Notes: a model not told the origin generated them from the sequence alone. DNA of 64,000 nucleotides from Companilactobacillus nodensis DSM 19682 = JCM 14932 = NBRC 107160 (GCF_000615905.1 NZ_BAMN01000010.1:1-64000); one strand, 5' to 3'. Positions 18,329-30,370 are shown, counted from the first letter of the stretch. Made by a program: numbers and translations.

Positions 18329-19579
18329 TTAATTATTTTTACTATCATTATTCAACTTAATAATTTCAAGGATAACATCAACAGCTTTTTCCATTGATTC
18401 TTCAGCTACATATTCGTAGCGTCCGTGCATATTCTCTCCACCAGCAAACAAGTTAGGTGTTGGTAAGCCCATGAATGAGATGGTTGAACCATCAGTACCA
18501 CCACGAACTGGTTCTTCATCAGGTGTGATACCTAAGTTCTTCAATGCTTCTTCAGCAATCTTAACAACATCCATGTGATCCTTGATAACATCGATCATAT
18601 TGTAATATTCATCGTGCATATCAAGTCTGACAGTACCTTCGCCATACTTATCATTTAGAGCTTTGGCAATTTCAGTTGCCTTGTTCTTACGTGCTTCCAA
18701 ACCATCACGATCAAAGTCACGAATAATATAATCCATATAGGCATTGTCAACAGTACCCTTCAATTCAAGCAAGTGGAAGAATCCTTGACGACCATCAGTC
18801 TTTTCAGGAACTTCATCATCAGGTAATGCTGTTTGGAATTCAGTTGCGATATTAACTGCATTGATCATGATATCCTTAGCAGAACCAGGGTGAACATCCT
18901 TACCAGTAATATAAACTTTCAGACTAGCAGCACTGAATGTTTCATATTCAAGTTGTCCAACGGGACCACCATCAACGGTATAAGCGAAGTCAGCACCGAA
19001 GTCGTCAACATCAAACTTAAGTGATCCTGTACCGATTTCTTCATCAGGTCCAAGACCAATCTTAACCTTACCGTACTTTACTTCTGGGTGATTGATCAAG
19101 TATTCCATTGCAGTGATGATCTCTGTAACACCAGACTTGTCATCTGATCCTAACAAAGTGTCACCACTAGTTGTAATAAGTGTTTGACCAGCATAATTTT
19201 TTAGTGATGAGAATACTGCGGGATCAAGTGTATACTTGCCATCATCGTCAAGCTTAATAACACTCTTGCCATCGTAATTCTCAACAATCTTTGGTTTGAT
19301 GTTTTCAGAATTAAAATCAGCAGTATCAACATGAGAAATTAAACCAAGAACTGGGACATCATGATCTAAGTTTGATGGAAGTTCAGCGGTCAAGTATGAA
19401 TTAACCGGATTGATTTTTACATCACTCATACCGATTTCTTTTAGCTCATCAGCTAACTTGTTCAAAAAGACTGTTTGTCTTTCTGTAGAAGGAATCGTAT
19501 TTGAATTCTCATCAGAACGAGTATTCTCTTTCACATAACCCAAGAAACGTGGTACTAATTTTTCGTATTTAATTGCCAT
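18329..19579 (-). CDS. pepT: Peptidase T (tripeptide aminopeptidase)
   Basis: Zinc-dependent M20B aminopeptidase that removes the N-terminal residue from tripeptides in the cytoplasm, part of the peptide-utilisation system of lactic acid bacteria. Metal-site motifs are visible: LISHVDTADF (first His and Asp), TTSGDTLLGSDDKSG (bridging Asp), GPDEEIGTG (catalytic Glu pair), YTVDGG and the late FMGLPTPNLFAGGENMHG with the last His. Length 416 residues fits. The ATG at 19579 is nine bases behind GGGAG. It is the last gene of the housekeeping block. Confidence 0.95.
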   Translation of the reverse strand: MAIKYEKLVPRFLGYVKENTRSDENSNTIPSTERQTVFLNKLADELKEIGMSDVKINPVNSYLTAELPSNLDHDVPVLGLISHVDTADFNSENIKPKIVENYDGKSVIKLDDDGKYTLDPAVFSSLKNYAGQTLITTSGDTLLGSDDKSGVTEIITAMEYLINHPEVKYGKVKIGLGPDEEIGTGSLKFDVDDFGADFAYTVDGGPVGQLEYETFSAASLKVYITGKDVHPGSAKDIMINAVNIATEFQTALPDDEVPEKTDGRQGFFHLLELKGTVDNAYMDYIIRDFDRDGLEARKNKATEIAKALNDKYGEGTVRLDMHDEYYNMIDVIKDHMDVVKIAEEALKNLGITPDEEPVRGGTDGSTISFMGLPTPNLFAGGENMHGRYEYVAEESMEKAVDVILEIIKLNNDSKNN

Positions 19580-19592
19580 TTCCACACACTCC

Positions 19593-20384
19593 CTAAATAA
19601 AATTATATGGTTCTGTATCTACTTCTGATTGTACTATATCTACGTCCCAATGATTACTATTTTTCCAATCATTAAGTAAATTAGCCATTTTTTCGATAAA
19701 AATTGCTTCAATATGGTGTCCTGGATCAACAACGTTCAATCCAGCTGACATCATATCGTGGGCAGTATGATAATAGACATCACCAGTAATAAATGTATCA
19801 GCACCAGATTTTAATACTTCGGGATAAAACTTTCCAGCATCTCCACCGATCAACGCAACCTTTTTTACAGGTTGTCCTAATTCAGATTTGACATATCTAA
19901 GGTTATGCAAGTTATAAGCATCACGAACTTTTTTTGCAAAATCAAGCAAGTCCATAGCTTCTGGTAGCTCGCCTACTCTACCGATTGAATAATCGTCATC
20001 GGGGTCCAGATAATGGACGTTCTCAAGTTCAAGTTTTTCCATTAACCAATCGTTCATACCACCATGAGCTTTGTCCATGTTAGTATGTGATGCATTCACA
20101 GCAATATTATGAGACAACAGATCAGCGTACATCTTGTTTTGAGCTGAGTTCAAGTCAAGATTCTTAGCTGGTCTGAACATAATTGGATGATGAGCTAGGA
20201 TCAAGTCGATGTTCTTGTCGATTGCCTCTTGAACGACCTTAGGTCTAACATCTAAAGTTGTCATGATGCGATGAACTTCTTGATTACGATCACCGATTTG
20301 GAATCCCGTTGGATCACCATCCATTTTGATTGATAGTGGTGCATATTCTTCTACCTGATTGATAACGTCTTGAACTTTAACCAT
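19593..20384 (-). CDS. Nif3-like dinuclear metal centre protein (YqfO type, short form)
   Basis: Member of the NIF3/DUF34 family, which binds two metal ions and has been linked to GTP cyclohydrolase I type 1b-like annotations without firm proof. Motifs AHHPIMFRP (near residue 65), NASHTNMDKA (near 100) and the C-terminal DPGHHIEAIF supply the metal ligands. At 263 residues it lacks the PII-like insert of longer Firmicutes homologues. It starts within the last bases of trmK, the normal pairing in this phylum. Confidence 0.9.
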   Translation of the reverse strand: MVKVQDVINQVEEYAPLSIKMDGDPTGFQIGDRNQEVHRIMTTLDVRPKVVQEAIDKNIDLILAHHPIMFRPAKNLDLNSAQNKMYADLLSHNIAVNASHTNMDKAHGGMNDWLMEKLELENVHYLDPDDDYSIGRVGELPEAMDLLDFAKKVRDAYNLHNLRYVKSELGQPVKKVALIGGDAGKFYPEVLKSGADTFITGDVYYHTAHDMMSAGLNVVDPGHHIEAIFIEKMANLLNDWKNSNHWDVDIVQSEVDTEPYNFI

Positions 20385-21073
20385 TATAAGATCTCCTCAA
20401 CATACTTAATATATTGTTGCATCTTACTTATTTTTGCTTCGTCAATTTGCTTAGCATTATGCATATTAGCAACAGCCTTCTGATAACCATTAAGCTTGCG
20501 TTGCCATTTGTTGACAAAGGCTTCTGACTTCTTGGACATAAGTATCGGACCCATCAAAAATTGAGCTTCAGTTAAATCATTAACTGAGTTCTTTTTTTGT
20601 GCCTTGATAATCTCATAATCATGATGATCTTCTGACAAAATATCTTCGTCAATGATTTCAAAATCATGTTCAATCAACCAATGACGAACGAGTGGTTCGC
20701 CAATATTGGGTTGTAGGATCAAGGTTTGTACGTTCGCCAATTGTTCTTCAGTTGCACGCGACAAAATATCACATATCAAAATACCACCCATTCCAGCGAT
20801 AGTAACTGTATCAATCTGATCAGTACCATTGATAACAGCTAATCCATCACCCAAACGGACATCGATTTTGTCACTTAAACCAAACTTCTCAACGTCAGCT
20901 TTGGAGCGAGACATTGGTCCCACGGCAACTTCCCCAGCAATCGCATAATTAATGACTCCTGTTTCAGTCAGTTCGACTGGTAAGTATGCGTGGTCAGAAC
21001 CAATATCCGCCACTCTAGTTCCAGCGTCTACCATTTGGTAAACGGCTTGTAATCTTTTTGATAGTAAAGTCAC
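20384..21073 (-). CDS. trmK: tRNA (adenine22-N1)-methyltransferase
   Basis: Methylates N1 of adenine 22 in tRNAs using SAM. The 229-residue protein shows motif I RVADIGSDHAYLPVEL (residues 20-35), the segment VRLGDGLAVI, and TVTIAGMGGILICDIL, which is diagnostic for TrmK/COG2384. The C-terminal third is the usual coiled coil. The start is GTG with AGAGG upstream. Overlaps the Nif3-like gene by one base and sits behind dnaG-rpoD, as in many Firmicutes. Confidence 0.93.
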   Translation of the reverse strand: MTLLSKRLQAVYQMVDAGTRVADIGSDHAYLPVELTETGVINYAIAGEVAVGPMSRSKADVEKFGLSDKIDVRLGDGLAVINGTDQIDTVTIAGMGGILICDILSRATEEQLANVQTLILQPNIGEPLVRHWLIEHDFEIIDEDILSEDHHDYEIIKAQKKNSVNDLTEAQFLMGPILMSKKSEAFVNKWQRKLNGYQKAVANMHNAKQIDEAKISKMQQYIKYVEEIL

Positions 21074-21081
21074 ATTAACCT

Positions 21082-22278
21082 CTATTCTGCAGTCTTCTTG
21101 TCTAAGTCTGTCATGTATTCACGTGTCATAGGTAATGATGATCCACTAGGACCGTTTGTAAGTAAGAATTGAATTACATCGATATTACCACTTTCAAATG
21201 ATGCAGCACAAGCTTGTAGATAGATATCCCACATACGGACAAATCTTTCGCCGTACATATCCTCAACTTTGTCTTCAACCTTCAGGAAGTTACGGTGCCA
21301 AATTTCAACAGTCTTTTGATAATGACGACGTAATGGTTCGATATCATCGATTTGTAACTTGGCATCCATAATATGACCGACATTTTCTTTAATATCAGGA
21401 ATGTAGCCACCTGGGAAAATGTACTTAACAAGCCATGGATCAACGCCCAAGCCTTCGTGTTGACCAGTAATACCATGGATCAAGGCAGTACCGTTTGGCT
21501 TCAATAAGTTCTTGATTTGCTTGAAGTAGTTTTCAAGGTGAGTTTCACCAACGTGTTCAAACATACCCACAGAAACAACATGATCGAATTTTTCATCGAT
21601 TTCACGGTAATCTTCAAGAATAACTTCCATTTGGTCACTTAAGTTTTCTTCTTGGATCTTGTTGTTAACATAGTCATATTGTTCTTGACTAAGCGTTACA
21701 CCTTTAGCTTTCATACCGTATTCTTTAGCAGCGGTGAACATCATAGTACCCCAGCCACAGCCGACATCAATGATAGTCTCGCCTGGTTTGGTATTCAGCT
21801 TGTTCAAGATATGATGTACCTTGTTCATTTGAGCTTGTTCCAAAGTATCCTCTGGCGTACGGAAGTATGCACATGAATAAGTCATAGTATCATCAAGCCA
21901 TAATTTGTAGAAATCATTACCGATATCATAGTGTTCTTGAATTTCTTTTTTGTTACTTTCTTCACTATGACTGAACTTAGGAATGAACTTCTTTAATTTA
22001 ACATTGGACATAAAACTCTCTGATTGAGTATAGGCGTTCATGATAAGTTTTTGAATTGAACCCTCAATTTCAATATCTTTATCCATGTATGCTTCACCTA
22101 AAGTAAGTGTGGCATGTTTAACAACCTCGGAAATTGGAACCTTAGTATTAAACTTAATTGTTATGTCAGACTTTCCTTCTGAACCATAAGTTTTTTCCTT
22201 GCCATCCCAATAAACAACCTTGATAGGAATAGTAAAGGAATGAGAAAATATTTCATCGTAAATCTTTTTATCTAACAT
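21082..22278 (-). CDS. cfa: Cyclopropane-fatty-acyl-phospholipid synthase
   Basis: Transfers a methylene group from SAM to the double bond of membrane phospholipid acyl chains, a stress adaptation of lactic acid bacteria. The 398 residues include [20 protein letters not shown] (lipid-site region, near 140), SAM motif VDVGCGWG-like [11 protein letters not shown] near 193, and VGMFEHVG near 255. The N-terminal domain is the shortened form of lactobacilli. It lies between rpoD and trmK and could share transcripts with trmK (8 bases apart). Confidence 0.93.
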   Translation of the reverse strand: MLDKKIYDEIFSHSFTIPIKVVYWDGKEKTYGSEGKSDITIKFNTKVPISEVVKHATLTLGEAYMDKDIEIEGSIQKLIMNAYTQSESFMSNVKLKKFIPKFSHSEESNKKEIQEHYDIGNDFYKLWLDDTMTYSCAYFRTPEDTLEQAQMNKVHHILNKLNTKPGETIIDVGCGWGTMMFTAAKEYGMKAKGVTLSQEQYDYVNNKIQEENLSDQMEVILEDYREIDEKFDHVVSVGMFEHVGETHLENYFKQIKNLLKPNGTALIHGITGQHEGLGVDPWLVKYIFPGGYIPDIKENVGHIMDAKLQIDDIEPLRRHYQKTVEIWHRNFLKVEDKVEDMYGERFVRMWDIYLQACAASFESGNIDVIQFLLTNGPSGSSLPMTREYMTDLDKKTAE

Positions 22279-22379
22279 AAATTTGAAACCTCCATAAATG
22301 TAGCTATATTATATGGTAACGCAAATGTTGAAAAAACATAACAGTAAAGTATTATATTTTCAGAAAAAAAGTAATAAAA

Positions 22380-22409
22380 AGAGAACAACAATTTTGTTTG
22401 TTGTTCTCT
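22380..22409 (-). terminator. Intrinsic terminator of rpoD
   Basis: On the minus strand AGAGAACAACAA pairs perfectly with TTGTTGTTCTCT across a six-base loop and is followed by TTTTTA. It ends the rpsU-to-rpoD block. Confidence 0.92.
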
Positions 22410-22427
22410 AATAATTAATATCGAGTT

Positions 22428-23549
22428 TTATTCCAAGAAATCCTTCAATTGCTTAGATCTTGAAGGGTGACGGAGCTTTCTAAGAGCCTTGGCTTCGATT
22501 TGACGAATACGTTCACGAGTAACGCCAAATACCTTACCAACTTCTTCCAAAGTTCTAGTTCTACCATCATCAAGACCAAAACGTAGACGAAGTACGTTTT
22601 CTTCACGATCTGTCAAAGTATCCAACACGTTTTCGAGTTGTTCCTTCAATAGTTCATATGAAGCATGATCCTCAGGACTTGTAGCATCGGAATCTTCAAT
22701 GAAGTCACCTAGGTGTGAGTCGTCCTCTTCACCAATAGGTGTTTCCAATGAAACAGGTTCTTGAGCAATCTTCAAGATGTCACGGACCTTACCAGTAGGC
22801 ATGTCCATTTCAGCACCAATTTCTTCTGGCAATGGCTCACGACCAAGGTCTTGAAGTAATTGACGTTGAATACGGATCAACTTGTTGATTGTTTCGACCA
22901 TATGTACAGGGATACGAATTGTACGGGCTTGGTCAGCAATAGCACGCGTAATAGCCTGTCTGATCCACCATGTTGCATAAGTAGAAAACTTAAATCCTAA
23001 ACGGTAATCGAATTTTTCGACTGCCTTCATTAGACCCATGTTACCTTCTTGAATCAAATCAAGAAATTGCATACCACGTCCAACATATCTCTTAGCAATA
23101 GAAACAACCAAACGAAGGTTAGCTTCGGCTAGACTTTGTTTAGCTTCTTCATCACCTTGTTCGATCTTCAAAGCAAGATCAACTTCTTGTTGAGCATTAA
23201 GCAATGGAACACGGCCAATTTCCTTCAAATACATACGTACTGGATCATTAACTTTGATATCTGTTGGTGCAGTAGTGTCGTTCTTCTTTTTAGAGCTCTT
23301 TTCTTCTTCCTTCTTTTCTTTCAAAAGAGAAAGCTTACTTGGATTACCCTTTTTGTCAACAACACCAATACCTTGGTCTTCAAGCTCACTGATGAAGTTA
23401 GTTAGAGCTTCACCCTTAAGTTTGTAAGGTTTGATAATTTTTTCTTGTAGATCATCTTCGGTAATTGAACCTGTCTTTTTAAGATCCTTAACAAGTTTCT
23501 TTGTTGCAGCTTTTAGTTCTTTTGATACTGTTGTTTTTTTAGTTGCCAT
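22428..23549 (-). CDS. rpoD: RNA polymerase primary sigma factor
   Basis: Housekeeping sigma-70 (SigA), 373 residues. Region 1.1 occupies about 1-85, followed by a charged linker rich in E and K; region 1.2 begins [11 protein letters not shown], region 2 has [27 protein letters not shown] in short elements [10 protein letters not shown] and [19 protein letters not shown] plus the -10 reading segment [11 protein letters not shown], region 3 follows, and region 4.2 shows [21 protein letters not shown] for -35 recognition. Located directly behind dnaG as in the classical macromolecular synthesis operon. Confidence 0.97.
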   Translation of the reverse strand: MATKKTTVSKELKAATKKLVKDLKKTGSITEDDLQEKIIKPYKLKGEALTNFISELEDQGIGVVDKKGNPSKLSLLKEKKEEEKSSKKKNDTTAPTDIKVNDPVRMYLKEIGRVPLLNAQQEVDLALKIEQGDEEAKQSLAEANLRLVVSIAKRYVGRGMQFLDLIQEGNMGLMKAVEKFDYRLGFKFSTYATWWIRQAITRAIADQARTIRIPVHMVETINKLIRIQRQLLQDLGREPLPEEIGAEMDMPTGKVRDILKIAQEPVSLETPIGEEDDSHLGDFIEDSDATSPEDHASYELLKEQLENVLDTLTDREENVLRLRFGLDDGRTRTLEEVGKVFGVTRERIRQIEAKALRKLRHPSRSKQLKDFLE

Positions 23550-23569
23550 GTATTTTCCTCCAGTATGCT

Positions 23570-25396
23570 TTAATTACTTAACAATCTTCGAACATCAATC
23601 AATTGCTTTGTCAGTTCTAATTGTAATTTACTGTCACCTACCATTGCTGCTTCTTTCAATCGACGATTAATATCTGTGACCTTAACTTCAAGGCCAGAGT
23701 TATTAATGTTATTGATATAATCATCAATCTCTTGATCACTATACTCCACGGGCATTGGCATCATCTCCAATTCTGCTAAAAGATTCTTTTGATCATTATC
23801 CAGAACATTCATGAAATCGGAAATATTGATCTCTTCATCATTGCTTTCTTCTTGTTCAGAATACGATAACAGTGAATTGAAGAGGTCTTGGTAATTAGCA
23901 TGGACAAATTCAAATCCGCTTCCCTTCAGATTGATTCTTACCTCCGGGAAGTTAATTGCCCAATAAATCAGACAGCGTTCAGACTTTTCGATTCGATCAT
24001 AATTCGAACGAACAGTTGCGGTAACTTTCTCGAGTGCTGCTTGCTGAACATTCTTATTATTATTTGCAGGGCGCTTGATCGCCATCTTTCGACGCAAAGT
24101 ATCAAGTTCCTTATTGATGGCTTCCTTAGAAACACCCATTTCATCGGCAATCTTACCGACATACATGTCAATCTCAACGGGTGACTGTAACTTAACAATC
24201 TCATTCAACGAACGATTGAGGAACTCGATCTGGTCATGCTCATTATTGAGATTATAGTTTCTGCGGAAATAGTTTAAGATGAACGACATTGGTGTTTGTA
24301 CGCCATTTTCAACCAAATTCTTAAACTTATCGGCGCCATCACTTCGAATATACTCATCTGGATCTTTTTGATTTGGAACACTGATTACTCCATAAGAGAA
24401 ACGGTCGTCATTCAACTGCGTCAGCGCTCGATAAGTCGCCTCAACACCAGGATCATCCCCGTCATAACAGACGTTGATTTGGTTAGTTAAGCGACTTAAC
24501 GTATAGAGTTGTTGATCAGTCAAACTTGTACCCATTGACGCTACACCGTTGGTAACTCCAGCTTTATATGCACTGATAACATCCATAAAGCCTTCAAATA
24601 AAATTACACTTTTATTATCACGAATGGCTTTTTTTGCGTTACTTAAATTAAACAGTGCTTTGCTCTTGTTAAAGATAGGCGTCTCAGGACTGTTCATGTA
24701 CTTAGCAGTACCCTCTGACTTATTCAAGATTCTACCTGAAAAGGCGATAATATTACCAGCCTCATCAGTTATCGGTACCATCACTCGATCTCTAAAACGA
24801 TCAAATAATTCACCTTCCTGATTTTCAGCGAACAAACCTGACTTTCTCAGGGTTGAATCATCGATCTTACGATCTTTGAAGAATTGAAGCAAGAGATTTG
24901 AATTATTCGGCGCATAACCGAGATCAAAGGTCTCAATGAGACCATTATCCAAGTCACGTCCATTCAAATACTTTAGTGCTGGTGTACCATTCTCAGTTTT
25001 TAAGAGAATGTGACTGTAAAGCTTGGCAGCTTCTGAATACATTTTTATCAAAACTTGGCTGTCAGAATTTTGATAATTCTCGTTACTTGCTTGGTATTGG
25101 TCAGGAATCGGAATGTTGCCCATCTGAGCAACTTCTACTACAGATTCAGGGAAGGTTTTGCTTTCCATTTCCATAATAAACTTGAAGACATTCCCACCAC
25201 GACCACAACTAAAGCAATGGAAAATTTGTTTATCTTCCGCAACTGAAAAAGATGGTGTTCTCTCCTCATGGAAAGGACACAATCCAAACAAGTTTTTACC
25301 TGATTTTTTCAGTTGTACATACTTACTAATAACATCTACAATGTTAGTTTTTGAGGTAACTTCATCAATAAATTCCTGCGGAATCCGAGTTGCCAT
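23570..25396 (-). CDS. dnaG: DNA primase
   Basis: Synthesises RNA primers at the replication fork. The N-terminal zinc ribbon is [11 protein letters not shown] and [11 protein letters not shown] (residues 40-65); the TOPRIM core has [16 protein letters not shown] (near 265) and CYDGDDPG (near 310). The C-terminal 150 residues form the helicase-binding domain. Length 608 residues is normal. The ATG at 25396 follows GAGGAGGTGA; three codons further upstream would destroy that site. Twenty bases separate it from rpoD. Confidence 0.96.
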   Translation of the reverse strand: MATRIPQEFIDEVTSKTNIVDVISKYVQLKKSGKNLFGLCPFHEERTPSFSVAEDKQIFHCFSCGRGGNVFKFIMEMESKTFPESVVEVAQMGNIPIPDQYQASNENYQNSDSQVLIKMYSEAAKLYSHILLKTENGTPALKYLNGRDLDNGLIETFDLGYAPNNSNLLLQFFKDRKIDDSTLRKSGLFAENQEGELFDRFRDRVMVPITDEAGNIIAFSGRILNKSEGTAKYMNSPETPIFNKSKALFNLSNAKKAIRDNKSVILFEGFMDVISAYKAGVTNGVASMGTSLTDQQLYTLSRLTNQINVCYDGDDPGVEATYRALTQLNDDRFSYGVISVPNQKDPDEYIRSDGADKFKNLVENGVQTPMSFILNYFRRNYNLNNEHDQIEFLNRSLNEIVKLQSPVEIDMYVGKIADEMGVSKEAINKELDTLRRKMAIKRPANNNKNVQQAALEKVTATVRSNYDRIEKSERCLIYWAINFPEVRINLKGSGFEFVHANYQDLFNSLLSYSEQEESNDEEINISDFMNVLDNDQKNLLAELEMMPMPVEYSDQEIDDYINNINNSGLEVKVTDINRRLKEAAMVGDSKLQLELTKQLIDVRRLLSN

Positions 25397-25477
25397 GGCT
25401 GTCACCTCCTCAAAGATATCTGTAAAAACAGTGAACTATAATTTACCATATTGTCACCGCAATTACAAATATTTCGA

Positions 25478-27547
25478 TTACTTAACTACAATTTTAGACA
25501 AATCTCCCAATTTTGCAATTAAATGGTTTGCGATTACCAATTGAGTGAGGCGATTGTTCTTGATCTTCTCATCTTTTGCCATGATCATGTTTTCGTCAAA
25601 ATAGCTATCAATAGCTGGTTTCAATGATGCTAATTCACCATATAGTGCTTCAGCATCTGTTTCATCAGCACTGATAATTGTTTTAACTTGATCATTCAAT
25701 GTTGATTCTGAAGGATTCTCGAACAATGATTCGTCAAGCTTGAGATCATCACTGTAACCAAACTTGGCTTTCTTAGATAAGTTAACTACACGACCAAGCG
25801 CTTCAACAACTGACTTGAAATCATCATCCAATACATGAGCTTGTAATACCTTGGCAGTATCAATCATCATAATTGGATCGATAGTTGAACCCGCAGTAAC
25901 GGCATCAACAATATCATTTCTAACTTCTGTTGTTCCGAGTAATTGACGAACACGGTCAACCATGAATTGATTGATATCCTTAACATGTGCTGATAAATCT
26001 AACTTCTCAGGTACAGTTAAGTTTGCCTTCAAGTAATCTTGCAAATCATTCAAGTTCAATGACCATTGATACTTGTCAAGAATTCTTACGATACCATAAG
26101 CTTGACGACGCAATGCGTATGGATCATTTGAACCACTAGGAATCAAGTCAACTGCATAGAATGTAACAAGTGAATCGATCTTGTCAGCAATGGCTAAAGT
26201 TGCACCAACCTTTGATGCTGGTAAATCACCTTCGGCTGAGATAGGCATGTAGTGTTCCTTAACTGCTGCAGCAACTGCATCATCTTCACCCATCAAGCTA
26301 GCATATTTCTCACCCATGACACCTTGTAGTTCTGGGAATTCATCAACCATACTTGTAACAAGGTCGAACTTATAAATATCACTAGCACGGAGAACATCAG
26401 TTGTTTCTGTGTCTGATAATCCGAATAACTTAGCTAAGTGTTCAGCAATTTGATGTACACGAGCCATCTTTTCGTACATAGTACCGATCTTAACGTGGAA
26501 GTTAACCGTCTTAAGTTTGTTGACATAATCAGCAATTGACTTCTTTTGGTCTTCTTTATAGAAGAAATCTGCATCTTCCAATCTGGCAACAAGAACTTTT
26601 TCGTTACCTTGGATAACGTTCTCGATGTGTTCTGAATTACCGTTTCTAACACCAATGAAGTAAGGTTCTAGCTTACCTTCATGATTTCTAACGTAGAAAT
26701 ATCTTTGGTTATCTTTCATCGAAGTGATCAATACTTCTTCAGGAATCTCCAAGTATTTCTTATCAAATGAACCATAGAATGTTGTTGGGAATTCAACTAA
26801 GTTATTAACTTCTTCAAGCAAATCTGGGTCAACATCGATAACCCAATCTTTGTCATTAGCGATTGTTTCAATTTGATTAGAGATCAAATCTTTACGTTCT
26901 TTGGCATCAACGATAACAAATTGTGAACGTAATTTTTCAACATAGTTTGTAGCTTCGTCGATTTCAACATCTTCACCTAAGAAACGGTGACCACGTGTCA
27001 TACGACCAGACTTGATATCCAAGATCTGTAATGGAACTTCTTCATTATTTAATAGTGATACTAACCAGTGAATTGGACGGATATATTCAAAGTCATATGA
27101 AGCCCAGTGCATTCTAGTTGGGAATGTAAGTGATTTTATAACTTCTGTAATATCAGTTAGAACATCTTCAACTTTTTTACCATCTTCATGTTTTTGAATA
27201 TAAGCATATTCTGTACCCTTCAAATCTTCAAAGAAGATATCATCAGGTGTCATCCCTTGTCCACGAGCGAACCCTTGGGCAGCTTTGGTCCAATTGCCAT
27301 CAGCATCTTGAGCAATTTTTTTAGAAGGACCTTTGGCTTTAACATCAATATCAGTTTGCTTTTCAGCAATATCCTTAATGATGATTGCCAAACGTCTTGG
27401 AGTTGAATACTTTTCAATATTTGAGAATGAAATACGGTTTTCTTTGAGGAACTTGGCTGTCTTTTGTGCTAATTGATTAACACTGTTAGTTACAACGTGA
27501 GCAGGCATTTCTTCCAAACCGATTTCTAATAAATAATTTTTAGTCAT
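25478..27547 (-). CDS. glyS: Glycyl-tRNA synthetase, beta subunit
   Basis: Beta chain of the alpha2-beta2 glycyl-tRNA synthetase, needed for tRNA recognition and aminoacylation. The 689-residue protein starts [14 protein letters not shown] and contains [19 protein letters not shown] (near 75), the HD-type domain [22 protein letters not shown] in short form [15 protein letters not shown] near 405, and the C-terminal anticodon-binding region. The ATG at 27547 is seven bases behind AAGGAG, which lies within the end of glyQ; the two genes overlap by 8 bases. Confidence 0.96.
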   Translation of the reverse strand: MTKNYLLEIGLEEMPAHVVTNSVNQLAQKTAKFLKENRISFSNIEKYSTPRRLAIIIKDIAEKQTDIDVKAKGPSKKIAQDADGNWTKAAQGFARGQGMTPDDIFFEDLKGTEYAYIQKHEDGKKVEDVLTDITEVIKSLTFPTRMHWASYDFEYIRPIHWLVSLLNNEEVPLQILDIKSGRMTRGHRFLGEDVEIDEATNYVEKLRSQFVIVDAKERKDLISNQIETIANDKDWVIDVDPDLLEEVNNLVEFPTTFYGSFDKKYLEIPEEVLITSMKDNQRYFYVRNHEGKLEPYFIGVRNGNSEHIENVIQGNEKVLVARLEDADFFYKEDQKKSIADYVNKLKTVNFHVKIGTMYEKMARVHQIAEHLAKLFGLSDTETTDVLRASDIYKFDLVTSMVDEFPELQGVMGEKYASLMGEDDAVAAAVKEHYMPISAEGDLPASKVGATLAIADKIDSLVTFYAVDLIPSGSNDPYALRRQAYGIVRILDKYQWSLNLNDLQDYLKANLTVPEKLDLSAHVKDINQFMVDRVRQLLGTTEVRNDIVDAVTAGSTIDPIMMIDTAKVLQAHVLDDDFKSVVEALGRVVNLSKKAKFGYSDDLKLDESLFENPSESTLNDQVKTIISADETDAEALYGELASLKPAIDSYFDENMIMAKDEKIKNNRLTQLVIANHLIAKLGDLSKIVVK

Positions 27548-28451
27548 TTTCATTCTCCTTTACTGCATCGCTATTTGCCAAAAGTGGGAAGCCACGCTTC
27601 TTGCGTTCTTCAACAAATGCTTTTGCAACTTTATGTGCCATCTTTCTAATACGTGATAGGAAGGCAGCTCTTTCGGTAACTGAAACCGCACCACGAGCAT
27701 CCAACAAATTAAATGTGTGACTGCACTTCAAAATATAATCGTATGCTGGGTGAACTAATCCTAGATCCATCAAACGATTAGCTTCTTTTTCATATTCATC
27801 AAAGAACTTGAACAACATATCTTGGTTGCTTTCTTCAAATGAGTATTTTGAGTGTTCGTATTCTGGTTCCTTGAAGATATCGCCGTAAAGCACGCCGTCA
27901 CCCCATTCAAGATCATAAACTGAGTTAACATCTTGAATATATGAAGCTAAACGTTCAACACCATAAGTGATTTCACTAGTTACAGGCTTGCAAGCTAGGC
28001 CACCAACTTGTTGGAAGTATGTGAATTGAGAAACTTCCATACCGTCAAGCCAAACTTCCCAACCAACACCGGCACAACCCATTGATGGGTTCTCCCAGTT
28101 ATCTTCAACGAAACGAATATCGTGTTCTAGAGGTTCGATACCTAGTGCACGAAGTGAATCCAAGTAATATTCCTGGATATCCTCTGGAGCTGGTTTCATA
28201 ACAACTTGGAATTGGTGGTGTTGATATAAACGGTTAGGGTTCTCACCATAACGACCATCAGCTGGACGTCTTGATGGTTCAACGTATGCAGCGTTCCAAG
28301 GTTCAGGTCCGATTGCACGTAAGAATGTGTATGGACTCATTGTTCCAGCACCCTTTTCAGTATCGTAAGCTTGCATCAACATGCAGCCCTTATCACCCCA
28401 GAACTTCTGAAGTTTCAAAATCATATTTTGTACATTTAATTTTTTTGCCAT
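27540..28451 (-). CDS. glyQ: Glycyl-tRNA synthetase, alpha subunit
   Basis: Catalytic alpha chain of the bacterial-type glycyl-tRNA synthetase, class II fold. Motifs [21 protein letters not shown] (in part), [20 protein letters not shown] in part (motif 2) and [10 protein letters not shown] (motif 3) are intact. Length 303 residues. The ATG at 28451 stands eight bases behind GGGAG. It is preceded by a glycine T-box leader with its own promoter, so the pair is induced when uncharged tRNA-Gly accumulates. Confidence 0.96.
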   Translation of the reverse strand: MAKKLNVQNMILKLQKFWGDKGCMLMQAYDTEKGAGTMSPYTFLRAIGPEPWNAAYVEPSRRPADGRYGENPNRLYQHHQFQVVMKPAPEDIQEYYLDSLRALGIEPLEHDIRFVEDNWENPSMGCAGVGWEVWLDGMEVSQFTYFQQVGGLACKPVTSEITYGVERLASYIQDVNSVYDLEWGDGVLYGDIFKEPEYEHSKYSFEESNQDMLFKFFDEYEKEANRLMDLGLVHPAYDYILKCSHTFNLLDARGAVSVTERAAFLSRIRKMAHKVAKAFVEERKKRGFPLLANSDAVKENEND

Positions 28452-28483
28452 ATTGTCTCCCTTCGGGTAAACGGTAAACACAA

Positions 28484-28646
28484 AAAATCCCTTGCAAGGT
28501 ATAGTTATCTACCTAGCAAGGGACGAATGATTTCGCGGTTCCACCCTAATTCAGGACTTTAGTCCTGCTCTTTTATTCAAAAATTAAATTGTTGCTCGCC
28601 ATCGAATCTGTAGCGGCTTTCACTATCCCGCATCGCTGTTTTCATA
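28484..28646 (-). promoter_or_regulatory. T-box riboswitch leader of glyQS
   Basis: Tested element on the minus strand: the T-box AGGGTGGAACCGCGAAATC (about 28528-28546) followed by the terminator hairpin TCCCTTGC/GCAAGGGA (28488-28523) and T6. The variable base in UGGA is A, which pairs with the U discriminator of tRNA-Gly, and a GGC triplet is present in GATGGCGAGC as the likely specifier. The leader is compact, as usual for glyQS. Confidence 0.93.
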
Positions 28647-28652
28647 ACTTCA

Positions 28653-28680
28653 ATTATAGCAATTTAAAAATCATTGTCAA
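28653..28680 (-). promoter_or_regulatory. Sigma-A promoter of the glyQS leader
   Basis: Minus strand TTGACA (28680-28675), 16-base spacer, TATAAT (28658-28653): both hexamers match consensus. Transcription should begin near 28646, just before the T-box leader, so glyQS has its own promoter inside the longer gene block. Confidence 0.85.
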
Positions 28681-28694
28681 TCGTATAAGCCGCG

Positions 28695-29456
28695 CTAAAT
28701 ATGCCACGTCTTCATGTCATCAATAAATTTCTTGCTCTTAGGATAATAGCCGACGGAACCTTCATAAATCGAATCAATCGCATGTTGGATCATATCCTTA
28801 TTGTTCTCTTTGATCTCAATCTTGCCAATTTGATCAAGATTGATCTTAGAAAACAATCTTAAGAAATAAACTATCCGTTCAGAAATATGTAATCGGTGAA
28901 TATCTGCATCAAAGTGCTTCGAACAAATTATTCCACCGAGAATGACTGAAAAATCAAATCTACCTTCTGTTTCACCACCAACTACACATGAATCCATGTT
29001 GGGAGCAACACCGAACACTTGCAACAGATGCATCTGCATGATATCAACGACCACTTGCGCATCGAAGCCGTTCTCAATATATAGCAATGCCTTAAACAGG
29101 CTGCGATACCATTCATCTGGCAACGGATCATCAATAAAAGCATTGTGGAATAGATCAAACAGAAATGTTGCATAAGCATTAAGCTCAATGTCCTTAATGA
29201 TCTCATCAAACTGTTTGATGTTGCTGGCAGAATTAAGATATGACAATCCTTCATCCTTAATTACACCACTGTAATCACCGTAAGAAAAAGTAATAACCGA
29301 TCCCGAGATCTTAGACTTAGACCCTTGAGTTCCTCGAACTAAGAAAGTTTTGAATCCATACTCTTTGGTCAGAATGGTCACTAAAGCGTCACGTTCTTTG
29401 TATCGTTGTCGTCTGACAACTATTCCAAAAAAGTTTGTTGCTGCAGTATGAGCCAA
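28695..29456 (-). CDS. recO: DNA repair protein RecO
   Basis: Recombination mediator that loads RecA with RecR and anneals single strands. The 253-residue protein has the N-terminal OB fold (FFGIVVRRQRYKERDALVTILTKEYG in part) and a helical C-terminal region. The zinc cysteines of some homologues are reduced here: only CVVGG and ICSKH keep cysteines. The TTG start at 29456 immediately follows the era stop codon with no gap, implying translational coupling. Confidence 0.93.
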   Translation of the reverse strand: MAHTAATNFFGIVVRRQRYKERDALVTILTKEYGFKTFLVRGTQGSKSKISGSVITFSYGDYSGVIKDEGLSYLNSASNIKQFDEIIKDIELNAYATFLFDLFHNAFIDDPLPDEWYRSLFKALLYIENGFDAQVVVDIMQMHLLQVFGVAPNMDSCVVGGETEGRFDFSVILGGIICSKHFDADIHRLHISERIVYFLRLFSKINLDQIGKIEIKENNKDMIQHAIDSIYEGSVGYYPKSKKFIDDMKTWHI

Positions 29457-30368
29457 CTATTTAATATCCTTAACCGAATATCCGGCTTGAGTTAGGAACA
29501 ATGGATCATCACGCCAATTTTTCTTAACTCTGACCCAAAGCTTCAAGTTGATCTTCTCACCAAGTAAATGTTCGATCTTAATACGTGAACCGATACCAAT
29601 GTTCTTCAACATGCTGCCGCCCTTACCAATAACGATCGGCTTCTGGCTATCACGTTCAACATAGATACTTGCCTCAACCTGTAACTTGCCGGCTGCAGTA
29701 CGTTGATTCATTGATTCAACGATAACGGCAATTGAATGAGGAATCTCATCACGTGTATCTTCAAGAATCTTCTCACGGATCAATTCACCAACAATGAAGT
29801 ATTCAGGGTGATCAGTGATTTGGTCGTCATCGTAATATTGAGGTCCGATTGGCAATGCCTTAGTCAAGGCATCGATCATTTCGTCAACATTATTACCATC
29901 AGTAGCACTGATAGGAATAACTTCTGCGAAGTCCATCAATTCAGAGTATTCACTGATCTGTGGTGCCATTTCGTCTGGATTGATCAAATCGATCTTGTTA
30001 AGAATCAAGAATACTGGTGCTTTAACATTCTTCAATTCATCAATGATAAATTTGTCACCAGGGCCAGCACTTTGTCCAGCTTCTGTCATGAATAATACAG
30101 CGTCGACTTCTTTAAGAGCTGAGATAGCTGCCTTATCCATATATTGATCCAAACCATTGTGTGGCTTGTGAATACCAGGTGTATCCAAGAAGATGATTTG
30201 GCGATCATCATCAGTATAGATACCTTGAATCTTGTTTCTAGTTGTTTGAGCCTTTGGTGAAGTAATCGCAATTTGTTCCTTGATGATGCGATTCATAAAT
30301 GTTGACTTACCAACATTTGGACGTCCTACAATTGCGACGAATCCTGAACGAAAGTTTTTGTTATCCAT
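29457..30368 (-). CDS. era: GTPase Era
   Basis: Ribosome-assembly GTPase that binds the 3' end of 16S rRNA. G1 GRPNVGKST (residues 15-23), G3 [11 protein letters not shown]4 NKID and G5 SATDG are all present; the C-terminal KH domain contains [13 protein letters not shown]. Length 303 residues. Lies between cdd and recO, the standard order, with 2 bases to cdd. Confidence 0.97.
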   Translation of the reverse strand: MDNKNFRSGFVAIVGRPNVGKSTFMNRIIKEQIAITSPKAQTTRNKIQGIYTDDDRQIIFLDTPGIHKPHNGLDQYMDKAAISALKEVDAVLFMTEAGQSAGPGDKFIIDELKNVKAPVFLILNKIDLINPDEMAPQISEYSELMDFAEVIPISATDGNNVDEMIDALTKALPIGPQYYDDDQITDHPEYFIVGELIREKILEDTRDEIPHSIAVIVESMNQRTAAGKLQVEASIYVERDSQKPIVIGKGGSMLKNIGIGSRIKIEHLLGEKINLKLWVRVKKNWRDDPLFLTQAGYSVKDIK

Positions 30369-30370
30369 AA